This document shows positions 34,287 through 44,675 of a stretch of DNA of 64,000 nt, piece after piece. The first letter of the stretch is position 1. Each line of letters starts with the position of its first letter. The notes under the pieces are model-generated. The model had not been told where the DNA came from. It made no database searches and worked only from the letters and a program-made list of their open reading frames with translations. A program made the position numbers and the translations under genes. The DNA is from Girardinichthys multiradiatus (taxonomy: Eukaryota > Chordata > Actinopteri > Cyprinodontiformes > Goodeidae), in the NCBI RefSeq assembly GCF_021462225.1, contig NC_061804.1, positions 9,723,740-9,787,739 of the forward strand. Reading direction: 5' to 3'.

Positions 34287-35139
34287 TGTCAAAACAAGGT
34301 GAGATCTTTCCATGTAATCCATACATTTAGTAACTGCTCACAGTTAACTCCATAAAAGTTACAATAAATATCCTTATATCCTTATGTGTAAATCCATGCA
34401 ATAATTATTAAAACACTCAGTTGAAGCAGTGAGGAGAGAAACAAGCATGTTCTCATATTCTGGAGCTGAGAGACTAGAGAGGCCTGTGTGGAGCCACATT
34501 TTATCTGCCACATATTATCTGTCTTATCTTTTGCAAAAATATAAACAAGTATATCCAAAGAAATGATGTATGATGATTTTATATTCTTTCACATGTATTG
34601 AATAAAATTAGTAGTCTTTGATTAACAAGTTAAAAGATGTATGATTGAAATGTGGTTAAGAACTGAGAATTAGAGGAAAAACATTAAGGTTTGACATTCT
34701 CAGTCAGCTATATATGAAAGAAATATAACATTAATCATTTGTAAAGCATGAATAAAAAGAATGAAGAGATGGTTTTGCAACGGTGTTTTAAAGTGAATGC
34801 TGAAAGCTGAAGAATGAAATGTGTAATACTGTGTAAAGTTTAAAACTGAGCAGATTGAGCAATCCCTTTAGACACGGGGAAGTAGGAGGGAGGGGTTAGC
34901 TCATCGGACAACGAAAGTATGTTTGAGTTGGAAGTTGTGAGATGTTAAATTCCATGTAGAGAATGGTTTAGACCTTTTATCAGCTGTGCCTATTTAAGGC
35001 TGCAATTGTGTCTTAAGAGGCTTGATGCTGTTAGGCTGAATGGTGTGCGCCTGAATAAACCAACTGCTACTTCCGCCTTCCTCTGCCTTTGCTATTATTT
35101 CTCACTGGCAATCCAGCTGCAAAGGCCACCAGGTAACAG
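34287..35139 (+). mobile_element. LTR of an endogenous retroelement (copy A)
   Basis: Starts TGTCAAAACAAGG and ends about ...CCAGGTAACA. It has promoter-like layout: 'tatttaagg' near 34991-34999, about 65 bp upstream of AATAAA at 35055-35060. Positions 34287-34920 match, in reverse, the pieces 62710-62161 and 60824-60757 almost base for base. No flanking duplication was found and no internal genes follow, so it may be a solo or truncated LTR. It sits between two divergent genes, about 1 kb upstream of styxl1 and in the same direction. Confidence 0.55.
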
Positions 35140-35815
35140 GGTAACACTGGAATACGGAGCTGGAGACACAGGATGATAACAGGAGGAACCAACGAGCAAC
35201 AAGGAAAACCAGTAAGTTAACGTACAGAGGGAAGTGCAACGTGAACCAATGGGGAAGAGAGGCAGGTAATCAGGGTGAATACTGACAGGTGTGGTGATCA
35301 GGTGTAGGGAACTGAGGGAATTAGGTTACTATGGCAACGAGAGCTGGGAAACGCAGAGACAGGAGGGGAACTAAACTAGAGCCAACTCTAAGGGAAACAA
35401 ACACTGAACTAACTCGGATGAACAGGGAAAAGAAACCTAAACATGAGCTAACATAAAATAGTAACTCAAACTAAATCTAAGGACATGAAAAGAACTAAGT
35501 AAACAAACAGAAATACTGAACAACAAAATAACTGATTCCCAGACTGAAAAATAAGGAACTATACTAGAAATAAGGCTGGGGAGAACAACTAATAATAAGG
35601 AAAACAAACCCCTGAGTAAACAATAACTAAAGGGGATCTAAAGACAAGGAGAGGACAAGCCACTAGAACTCAGGGGCTGAAGTACAGAGAGAACAGTCAC
35701 AAAACTAAGAAACACCAGGCAGGAAAAAATAAACATAACTACTAAACCAAAAGGAATAGAAACACCTAACTGAATAAGTGAACAAACACAAAACACAAAA
35801 TGGCAGATCCTGACA
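35140..35815. repeat. A-rich interspersed sequence of unknown class
   Basis: Very low in T on the plus strand. Rich in aaacaaac/actaa-type words, with 'aaccaatggggaag' and 'gacaggtgtggtgatcaggtg' blocks that resemble 21560-21650. It ends 'cacaaaatggcagatcctgaca'. Probably a degenerate non-autonomous transposon. Ends not determined. Confidence 0.35.
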
Positions 35816-35949
35816 AGAGGCTGTAGAAGACTAAATTATACAAAAATCATAAAGTGAACAAACATTAAGTTTGTGCATGTACGTGCACTCCAGAATAAAC
35901 CTAGAATAAAAATCAAATTTATATGGTCAAGAATCAAAATATAGTGACT

Positions 35950-36095
35950 TTAAGATTACATCATCACCAACAACCAATGAGAGGGAATTCTGCGTTGCTT
36001 AGCAACAGAAAACAAGCTGTCCATTGAAGACTGCATGCTCACATGTTGATGTTCTGGTTTCTCTGGACTTTAACTTTCCTTTCCTTCTTCCTGCC
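35950..36095 (+). promoter_or_regulatory. styxl1 promoter region with CCAAT box and X-box-like palindrome
   Basis: A CCAAT box (35974-35978) is followed 15 bp later by GTTGCTTAGCAAC (35994-36006), an inverted repeat of GTTGC/GCAAC with a 3-bp spacer. This resembles the RFX-bound X-box of ciliary and testis genes. The start codon is about 90 bp further downstream. No TATA box is seen. Confidence 0.55.
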
Positions 36096-39000
36096 ATGGC
36101 TGAAATCACCATGTGTGAGCCTGGTGAGCTCTACAATCTCCTCAACCAGCGCCGGTGTGTGTCGAGGCTGGCAGAGATCAACTACCTCTGTCTGATTGGT
36201 GAGATTTCCGCTCAAATGATTTGTTGTTGACACTCCAGCCTTTTCTGATGGTTTTTTGGTTGTTTTATTCTGGTTCTAAAATCCTGGTTGACTCATTGAA
36301 ATTTCATTTCTAAACAACTTTTATGGTTTTTTTTGTTTTTTTTATAGATGCCCAGGAAACCCAGGACTACCGCACAGGTCATATTGTAACAGCCAAAATT
36401 ATGAAAATGGTATGGAAATCGAGTCTCTCTGTCTGTCTCTCTGCCTTTCTTTATGTCTGTCTCTCTGTCTTTCTGTCGATAAAAGTCTTGTCTCTTTTCT
36501 CAATACTATGATCTTCTCAAAGCTACCAAATATAATTTCACATGTACCGTTATCTACCAGGGTTTTTAAATTAAAGAACAACAATTTTATTTTTGATTTT
36601 AGCTTTCATACATTTCTTTCAAGGGGACATTAGATTTTTATAGAAGATGACTGAAAAAGCCCATACTTAGCAACATTTTTTAGACTATTAGTGTCATTCC
36701 TAGTGGAAACGTTATGCATATATTGCATGCAAATGCCTAGGAAAAACTGCTAAAGCTAGCATTGTTTTTATTACCTTTAAATTTTAAAACATTGCTCAAA
36801 TTTTTAGCATTTTGATCAAAGTTATAAAGTCTCACATGCAGCCTTGGAGCTGCAGGTTGACCCCTGGTCTGGATAGATTGTGCAACCAGGAACTGGTCCC
36901 TCTCCCTGTATATGCTCCAGCTCTGGGAAATGTAGTCGAAGACCAAGTGCTGCCTTGTTGGCAATAGGGGGTGCATCAATCTGCTTAAATTAAAGATTGG
37001 ATTGTTCAGATTTTTTCAGTGTCAGAATATGCTGCCTCTATAATAGATTCATCTATATTAAGGATTATGTAAACATCTTTACCAGATGTGCTGAAAACAT
37101 AGCTCAACCAAACAAAGAATCCAGGGTAGCTAGCTCAACAAAATGTGCAATTTAACTTTATGTCTATTATTTTGTCAGACCAGGAAATTTGGACCTCTTT
37201 TTACTAATTGCACCTTTAAATGAATTGGTGTATCTAAGAAGTAAATATGGATTAAGCTACTCTAATCTTCATTCATGGTTTACTTTCAGAGACCTTTCTG
37301 TAATCACTGATATTTCTTTTATTTCACAAATGATTCTAATACTTATCTGCAGGGTGCAGATGGTTCATGCTACTTGCCGGATGCAGTGGAGATTGACAGT
37401 ATGCAGCACATTGTGGTCTATGACAGTAACACAAGCTGTTTACTGGAACAAGGTACATCTTTTATAATTCTGGATCTGAAGTCATGTAACCATATACCTT
37501 GTTCACAAACAGCCACAGATATTAATTATGCTCGCTGTGATTTTAGGAAGGGCAGTCGACTGTGCCCAGGTGCTGGCAAAATCCAGCTCCCATCCAGTTC
37601 AAATACTGACAGGAGGCTTTAGGACGTTCTCGGCTCTGTACCCGTTTTTAAGGACTGAGAAGATCCTTTACACAATCACTGTAAAACTCAACAAATGCAA
37701 GCAACTTTATTTTACACACCATTCAGAACCAGTTTCAGTATCTATTCAGCCTAGATTTGAGTTAATAAAGTTCACAGACAAATAAACTATCACAATCATT
37801 TGCTGCTCAGTCCCACACTATATACACTGGCTTGCAAAAGTATTTACACCTTAAGCTTTCTCACAATTTGTCACTTCACAACCACAAACTTTAGTTTTAT
37901 TTGGGTTTTATGTGACAGACCAACACAAAGAGTGTTCTTTTGTGTGGCATGTATTTGTATGTAATCCAGATTCTAATTCCCCTAAATAAAATCTGGTGCA
38001 ACCAATTGGCTTCAGAAGTCACCTAATGAATTTCGAAGGCAGATCTAAATATTGCTAAGAATCTATAAATGCTCTCCATCCAGTCGGGCAGAGATTGAGT
38101 TATTCTGCAGAGGAAAATTAGCCATAGATTCAGTTTCTAGATGTGCAAAGCAGGTGAAGACATACCCCAGAAGACTGCAGCTGTAACTGCAGTGAAAGGT
38201 GGTTCTACACAAACTTGACCCAGGTGGACTCATTATATAGGTATGCAGACTTACTTTTAGTAAAAACAATATCTGTCATTTTCCTTTGACACCATATTAT
38301 GTACAATTTTGTGTTGATCTACTACATAAAATCACAAGAAAATACACTGAAGCTCTTGAAAAGGTTGAGAGGGTATGAATACTTTTGCAGGACCTACATG
38401 GTGTACTTGGAATATTCTATCCAGTAAATGCTAAATCCAAATACATAAATACAGAACATATAAAAATATTCTCCTTCTTTTAAATGTTGTACACCACATG
38501 GAGATGATCAGTACAGATATAATCAATTCAATTCAATTCAAAAATACTTTATTAATCCCAAAGAGAAATTAAATGTAATCACTAAGATAACCCAGATAAT
38601 AAGATAATAAGATAACTAAGATAATCACTAAGATAGCCCAGAATAAAACCAAAGGCAGTGATTTCTTTCAGGTAATATTATCTTTCTTTGGATTAATCTC
38701 AGGAGCTGGAAAACCTGACGATTTATCCAGTGGAGATTATATCTGGACTTCTGTATATGGGAGACCAGAAACAAAGCCAGGATGCAAACACCCTGAAGGA
38801 CCTGAAAATCAGCGCTACTGTCAACCTCTCACATTTTACTCAGAATGACTCTGCAGAGTAAGACAAGATCAAATCTGCGAACCTTTCATGTTCCTTTCTA
38901 AGTTGCTCTCATTTTTTAAATCACAATTGTTAACCTCTATGTCTTTAAGCGGGACCCAGGTGATCCTTAACATCCCAGTAGCTGATGACGTGGAGTCGGA

Positions 39001-42000
39001 CCTATATTCAAACTTCCAAACAGTATGCTGGTTTATTAGTGAGTATCGCCCATGTTTTTGTTTAACAAGTTGGAGTTAAAGTGTGTTGTCTTTACAGCTT
39101 GGATTCAGCCAATCTGAGTCAATACTTTGTAGAACCACTTTCTGCTGCACTTACAGCTGAAATGTTTCTCTGTACCAGCTTTGCTCCCCTAGAGACTGAA
39201 AGTTTCGGATATTCTTCTTTGAGAAATAGCTCAAGCTCGGTACGTTTGGATGGAAAGCATCCGTAAACATACATTTTCAAGTCTTGTCACAGATTCTTGG
39301 TTAAATTTGGATCTGGACCAGGCCATTCTAACACATTTAACATAGAATATGCTTTGATCTAAACCATTACATTGTAGCTCTGGCTGTGTGTTAAGGCTTT
39401 GTTGTTCTACTGGAAGGTGAACCTCCACCCCAGTCTGGAGTCTTTTGCAGCCTCTAGCAAGTTTTCTACCAGGTTCTTTATTTACTTCCATCCATAGTTT
39501 CTGTCCAGCTTCCCTCTTCCTGCTGAAGAAAAGCATCCTCACAGCATGAAGCTGCCACCACCACATTTCACCATGGGAATGGTATGTTCAGGATAATGTG
39601 CCACTTTTGTTTCCACTACACATGGTGTTTGGCATGTAGGCCATAGGGTTCAACATTGGTCTAATTTGATTAAAGCATCTTCTTGCTCATATTTGTTGCG
39701 TCCCCTATATGACTTGTGGCAAATTGCAAATTAGATTTCCTAAGGCATTTTTTTAAACAATGGCTTTCTTCTTGCTGTTGTTCCTATAATCTCTAAAAAA
39801 CCTCTGCAGTCAGAAACAGGACAGTTGCATCTATACTAACACTAAATTAGAGAGACGATGGCATGATGAGGACTCTATTTACCAACTGAAACCATAAATA
39901 ATTACACGTTGGCTAAAAGGTTCTAGTTTTGGTCTAATCTGACCAGAGGACCTTCCTCTAAATGTTTGCTCAAGCATTTCTTTGTGCCACTCATTCATGA
40001 AGGCCAGATTTGTGGAGTGCACAGCTATTAATCTATAGATTCTCCCACCTGAGCTGTGGATCTCTGCAGCTCCTCCAGAATTACCACGGCCCTCTTGGCT
40101 GCTTCCTGTCAGTTTAGGTTGACGTCCATGTCTTGGTAGGTCTGCAGTTGGTCTATCCTCTATCCATGTTCAGAAGATGGATTAAACAGAGCTCTGTGAG
40201 ATGTTCAAAGCTTGGGATATTGTTTTAGAACCCAACCCTGCTGTAAACTTCTCCAGAACCTCCTCCCTGACCGGTCTACTGTATTCCTTGGTCTTCATGA
40301 TGCTGTTTGCTCTCTGATGTTCTCTAACAGATTTCTGAGGCCAGAAACAGAACAACTGGATTTATGAGGTTAAATTAGACACTGTTTGTTGTTTGCACTG
40401 GCTTTTATTTAGGGGTGTCAAAGTAAATGCCAAATTTGTAAAAACCCTACTTTATGTTGGTCTATCAAATAAAATCCTAAAAAGGAATAAATGTATTAAG
40501 TTTGTGGCTGTTATTTGACAAAACGTGTAAAACTATAAGAGTATGAATACTTTTGCAAGGCGCTGTGTACTCTTCACAATCAGCGTTTTTGTTTTATAGG
40601 AGTTTAATGAGAGTCAGTTATAGCCTCCAGGGCGTCCTTAACACTGATTTCGTTATTTATCCAAGCATTACTGAAACAGAGCCAGTGCAGGATTAATATT
40701 TAATTGTGTTTTATTTACAAAGCAGCCGATCTGACATGTTCTTCAATTAAGGTACTTTTTTATTTTAATGATTCACTTTAAATGAAATAAAGTCATAATA
40801 TCACATAAACACAACATTTCATGTGACTGCAGTGGGAGGTTAAATAAATGTTGTTTTGGGTTAGTTAAAACAGGGAATAAATTAAATGTTAGGTGTTTCA
40901 CTCTGGGTCTCATAGCTCAGGTTGCATTCTGCCCCCTGGAGGATGATTATTTTTTTAATAAAGGAGCCTAAATCTTATAGCGCTTTGCATATTTTTGTAG
41001 ACTCCAAATTGCACAAATTATAATTTTTACTGGATTTCAATCTTAAAATATTTACTTGGATTTTAGTGCATTTCTAAATTAATATTCAGAATGTGATTTG
41101 AGTTATTTGTCATTCATTCAGGATTTGACTTTTCCAGTTTGTTCACCAACTTCCAGCCTATTTGTTTTTTATCAAGTGGTAAATGACAGTGGGTTAACAC
41201 AGCTCTCTGCTTCTGTCTTTGTTGTTTAGATTCTCACATAAATGCAGGATCTCGTGTCCTGATCATTTCCAGGCAGGGCAGAAGCCGCTGCAGCGCTGTG
41301 GCCATCGCCTTCCTCATGGACCACTTCAAATACACACTGGAGGTAAGTGGGAGTCATTCAGTCCATCGTGAACACAAATCATTAGAGCAAAACACTATTT
41401 TTTATTTTTTATTTTTTCATATCAAAGTAACAATTTTATCAATGGTTTAATGTGATTAATTCATGTGAAATGTTTTTTTTTTTTTGGATTGTCTTAAAAG
41501 AAACTGTGAAAAACAAACAATAAGTTGTGATTTTTTTGGGGGTTTTAAAATAATAAATGGGGAAAAAAAGCGCATTTTTCTTTTTGTGGTTTTAAAAAAA
41601 AATGGCTCAACAGAGTCACATTTTATTTGATTTGCTCTTCATGTTGAAGATTACAAAATTATTTGCAAAGAGAAAGTGAAAACATTTGCCTGTTTTTTTA
41701 TTATGACTCCCTCTACACCAGTAGTAGTTTTCTTTCTCTCTCCTCCTGCACAGTTAAACTACAGATGTTCGAATGAAGTCCAAAACAATAGAAAAAATTG
41801 CACTTTGATTAAGCACTAAAGTGGAGGCTCAGCTCAGCTTTAGATACCAACTTCAGCATCATTAGCCAGTCATAGTGTGCAGCCATGATTTCTTAGTGTT
41901 TACACCATGGATAACACAAAGGGATTTCCATTCTACAGTAGACATGAAAATAATTCATTTAAAACTTATTCAACTGTAAAATAACTTTAGCTAATTTTTT

Positions 42001-42999
42001 TTGTTGGTTTAATTTTTTGAAGCATTTGTGCCTCCCCAGGGGCCTTGCCGCCCTGGGCGTAGAGACATTGTCCATCAAAAGTTTAACTCCTCCATACATC
42101 AACTTGTGCTCTAGTACACGCCTAGCCCTGTGACGTCACAGCCCATAAAGGATATGACTAGGAGTGTTTTCACATTGTGCTCACATGTGTTGAAAATGTA
42201 AATAAGGAAATTATTTTTATACTAATTAATTTGGTGGTCATTTTTTATGTTTTTGGCCATCTGAGTGTTTAGCGGTGAAAAGTATGTGGAACCACACCTT
42301 TTGTGGTGTAGAGATGAAACAGCACCTGCTATGCTCACAGCATACAGTCCCATTTATATCATTCAGTCTTTTTTAGTCCATTGTTCCAAGGTTTGTTGGA
42401 TTGGATTATATATTTATATATCACTAACTTTGACACAAAACCCAACGATCATGAAATCTACTCGTGGCTACATCATCCGGCCCTGTTAACATGGCGGTTT
42501 TTTTTTTTGGGTGAAAACAGAGTGTTCGTACGCAGGTGCATGTTGAGTTTCAAGGAACATACCATCCACTAGTGGCGTCACAGGGAAATTACATCGTTTT
42601 TACGTTTCTACTAGTGTTGAGTGCACGGAGATCATTAAAACGTCATGAAGATGTGTTCACAGCAATGGAAAAACAGTCCCATTTTCAATGGATCGCAATC
42701 GTGTGGACTGGTCCTAGTGAGGATAAAATCTTCTCAAATACCTTTCAAACAAAGCCAGCAACTGTTTATTTCTTCTAAAATGTCAAATTATTTTAAAGAA
42801 GACACTAGCCTTGAAGTTGGAATGAAAGCATATATGATGCATAACCTCGTTGATTTGCCTTTTTCAGGACGCCTGGAGGCACATGATAAAATGTAAACCC
42901 AGCATGAGGCCCAACACAGGGTTTCTACAACAGCTGTGTGACTGGGAGGTTCACACCATGGGAAGGAAACACACAGATTTATCAAAAGCTCAATTTTAA
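36096..42999 (+). CDS. styxl1: STYXL1: rhodanese-like plus catalytically dead dual-specificity phosphatase, 8 exons, 295 aa
   Basis: Exons: 36096-36198, 36348-36409, 37353-37452, 37547-37680, 38703-38857, 38950-39038, 41230-41342, 42868-42999. All are GT-AG and in phase, with stop TAA at 42997-42999. The N-terminus (MAEITMCEPGELYNLLNQ) and residues 20-130 form a rhodanese-like module (NYLCLIDAQETQDYRTGHI, then VQILTGGFRTFSALYPFLRT). Residues 137-290 form a dual-specificity-phosphatase fold (YPVEIISGLLYMGD; ISATVNLS). The signature loop reads ISRQGRSR (residues 227-234): the catalytic Cys is Ser228 and the preceding His is Ile, so it should bind but not cleave phosphotyrosine/threonine, as in mammalian STYXL1 (313 aa). 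The family is linked to stress granules, mitochondrial PTPMT1 and sperm; none of this is visible in sequence. ATG 36096 was chosen because it matches the family N-terminus. Confidence 0.92.
36424..36480 (+). repeat. (TCTG)n-type microsatellite in styxl1 intron 2
   Basis: Imperfect tandem ctgtctct/ctttctgtc units. Open frames over it on both strands are repeat artefacts. Confidence 0.75.
37826..38405 (+). mobile_element. Deleted Tc1-like element in styxl1 intron 4
   Basis: Has both ends of the family: left 'cttgcaaaagtatttacacc' (37832-37851) and right 'atgaatacttttgcaggac' (38375-38393). Only a short 3' transposase remnant lies between them ('ccatccagtcgggcagag'). Non-coding. Confidence 0.65.
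38523..38580. repeat. Dispersed-repeat tail (aattc)n 'tactttattaatcccaaag'
   Basis: Pentanucleotide tail followed by a short conserved 3' sequence common to fish retroposons. Truncated. Confidence 0.45.
39080..40570 (-). mobile_element. Tc1-like relic in styxl1 intron 6
   Basis: Antisense to the host gene. The reverse complement gives the transposase order seen in the other copies. The plus-strand landmarks are 'catcctcacagcatgaagctg' (39534-39554), 'tctaatctgaccagaggac' (39932-39950) and 'agatgttcaaagcttgggat' (40199-40218). It ends 'gaatacttttgcaaggcgc' (40545-40563). Multiple interruptions. Confidence 0.65.
41343..42867. other. styxl1 intron 7
   Basis: Poly-T runs (41397-41420, 41468-41484) and AT-rich sequence. 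No recognised repeat class or alternative exon. Open frames at 42265-42896 show no domain. Confidence 0.45.
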
Positions 43000-43096
43000 C
43001 AAAAGATGCATCGTATCAGTCTATCTGTATGTATATCCTTATGCTGGTCAGCTTCTTGAATATTTGCTTTAAAAAGGCAATTTGCTAAATTTCCCT

Positions 43097-43102
43097 AATA
43101 AA
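43097..43102 (+). other. Polyadenylation signal for styxl1
   Basis: AATAAA about 95 bp after the stop codon, before the downstream Tc1 element. Confidence 0.6.
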
Positions 43103-43336
43103 CTTATTTATGTTATTTTTGCCATGAAAAGTGTTTTACATTTACATGTTAAATAAGAATTTCTGACAAAACAGTAGTTAAATTTAATTAATTAAAAAGT
43201 ATTATAACTCATTACTAAGTTTAGTCATGTGCTATATTTTTAGAGGTAGGTAGATGATACTACATTTTGGTGCTCATCACATTGTATTGTGTATTTATTG
43301 TTCTTTATTTGGAAGAGCAGATATAGTCTCTTATCT

Positions 43337-44609
43337 TTCTCTGATTGACAATGAAACTGAAACACCTGTCATTTTAGTGTGGGAGGTTTCATGGCTAAAT
43401 TGGACCAGCCTGGTTGCCAGTCTTCATTGATTGCACATTGCACCAGTAAGAGCAGAGTGTGAAGGTTCAATTAGCAGGGTAAAAGCACAGTTTTGCTCAA
43501 AATATTGAAATGCACACAACATTATGGGTGACATACCAGAGTTCAAAAGAGGACAAATTGTTGGTGCACGTCTTGCTGGCGCATCTGTGACCAAGACAGC
43601 AAGTCTTTATGATGTATCAAGAGCCACGGTATCCAGGGTAATGTCAGCATACCACCAAGAAGGACGAACCACATCCAACAGGATTAACTGTGGACGCAAG
43701 AGGAAGCTGTCTGAAAGGGATGTTCAGGTGCTAACCCGGATTGTATACAAAAAACATAAAACCACAGCTGCCCAAATCACGGCAGAATTAAATGTGCACC
43801 TCAACTCTCCTGTTTCCACCAGAACTGTCCGTCAGGATCTCCACAGGGTCAATATACACGGCCGGGCTGCTATAGCCAAACCTTTAGTCACTCATGCCAA
43901 TGCCAAACGTCGGTTTCAATGGTGCAAGGAGTGCAAATCTTGGGCTGTGGACAATGTGAAACATGTATTGTTCTCTGATGAGTCCACCTTTACTGTTTTC
44001 CCCACATCCGGGAGAGTTACGGTGTGGAGAAGCCCCAAAGAAGCGTACCACCCAGACTGTTGCATGTCCAGAGTGAAGCATGGGGGTGGATCAGTGATGG
44101 TTTGGGCTGCCATATCATGGCATTCCCTTGGCCCAATACTTGTGCTAGATGGGCGCGTCACTGCCAAGGACTACCGAACCATTCTAGAGGACCATGTGCA
44201 TCCAATGGTTCAAACATTGTATCCTGAAGGTGGTACCGTGTATCAGGATGACAATGCACCAATACACACAGCAAGACTGGTGAAAGATTGGTTTGATGAA
44301 CATGAAAGTGAAGTTGAACATCTCCCATGGCCTGCAGAGTAACCAGATCTAAATATTATTGAGCCACTTTGGGGTGTTTTGGAGGAGCGAGTCAGGAAAC
44401 GTTTTCCTCCACCAGTATCACGTAGTGACCTGGCCACTATCCTGCAAGAAGAATGGCTTAAAATCCCTCTGACCACTGTGCAGGACTTGTATATGTCATT
44501 CCCAAGACGAATTGATGCTGTATTGGCCGCAAAAGGAGGCCCTACACCATACTAATAAATTATTGTGGTCTAAAACCAGGTGTTTCAGTTTCATTGTCCA
44601 ACCCCTGTA
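43337..44609 (+). mobile_element. Nearly intact Tc1-like transposon
   Basis: Inverted ends share 'gacaatgaaactgaaacacctg' (43347-43368 and, reversed, about 44579-44600, read in two pieces). The outer 5' end is eroded, while the 3' end keeps 'ccaacccctgta'. It lies about 0.3 kb downstream of the styxl1 stop, in the same direction. Confidence 0.8.
43524..44555 (+). pseudogene. Tc1-like transposase with one in-frame stop
   Basis: 343 codons in a single frame, with one premature TAA at 44340-44342. The N-terminus has two helix-turn-helix DNA-binding domains (VTKTASLYDVSRATVSRV; AQITAELN...STRTVRQDL, residues about 20-115). The DDE catalytic core has Asp in VLFSDEST, Asp in VYQDDNAPIH and, just after the stop, Glu in NIIEPLWG (DD34E-type spacing). 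The end reads PRRIDAVLAAKGGPTPY. The stop removes the catalytic Glu. Everything else looks intact, which suggests a young insertion. Confidence 0.85.
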
Positions 44610-44615
44610 TATACA

Positions 44616-44675
<60 letters not shown>
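44606..44675. repeat. Compound palindromic microsatellite (TG)n(TA)n(CA)n
   Basis: Consecutive (TG), (TA) and (CA) tracts (about 44616-44640, 44641-44657, 44657-44674) form a long self-complementary run. It joins the 3' end of the preceding Tc1 element to the 5' end of the next. Confidence 0.85.

Noticed and set aside
34287..35139. Complete provirus starting at LTR copy A
   Set aside because: No primer site, gag, pol or env-like sequence follows; the next 700 bp is an A-rich repeat.
36399..36584. Open frames on both strands over styxl1 intron 2
   Set aside because: Produced by the (TCTG)n microsatellite, which has no stops in several frames.
42265..42896. Several short plus-strand frames in styxl1 intron 7
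   Set aside because: No domain or repeat identity; the last one merely runs into the true exon 8 in the wrong frame.
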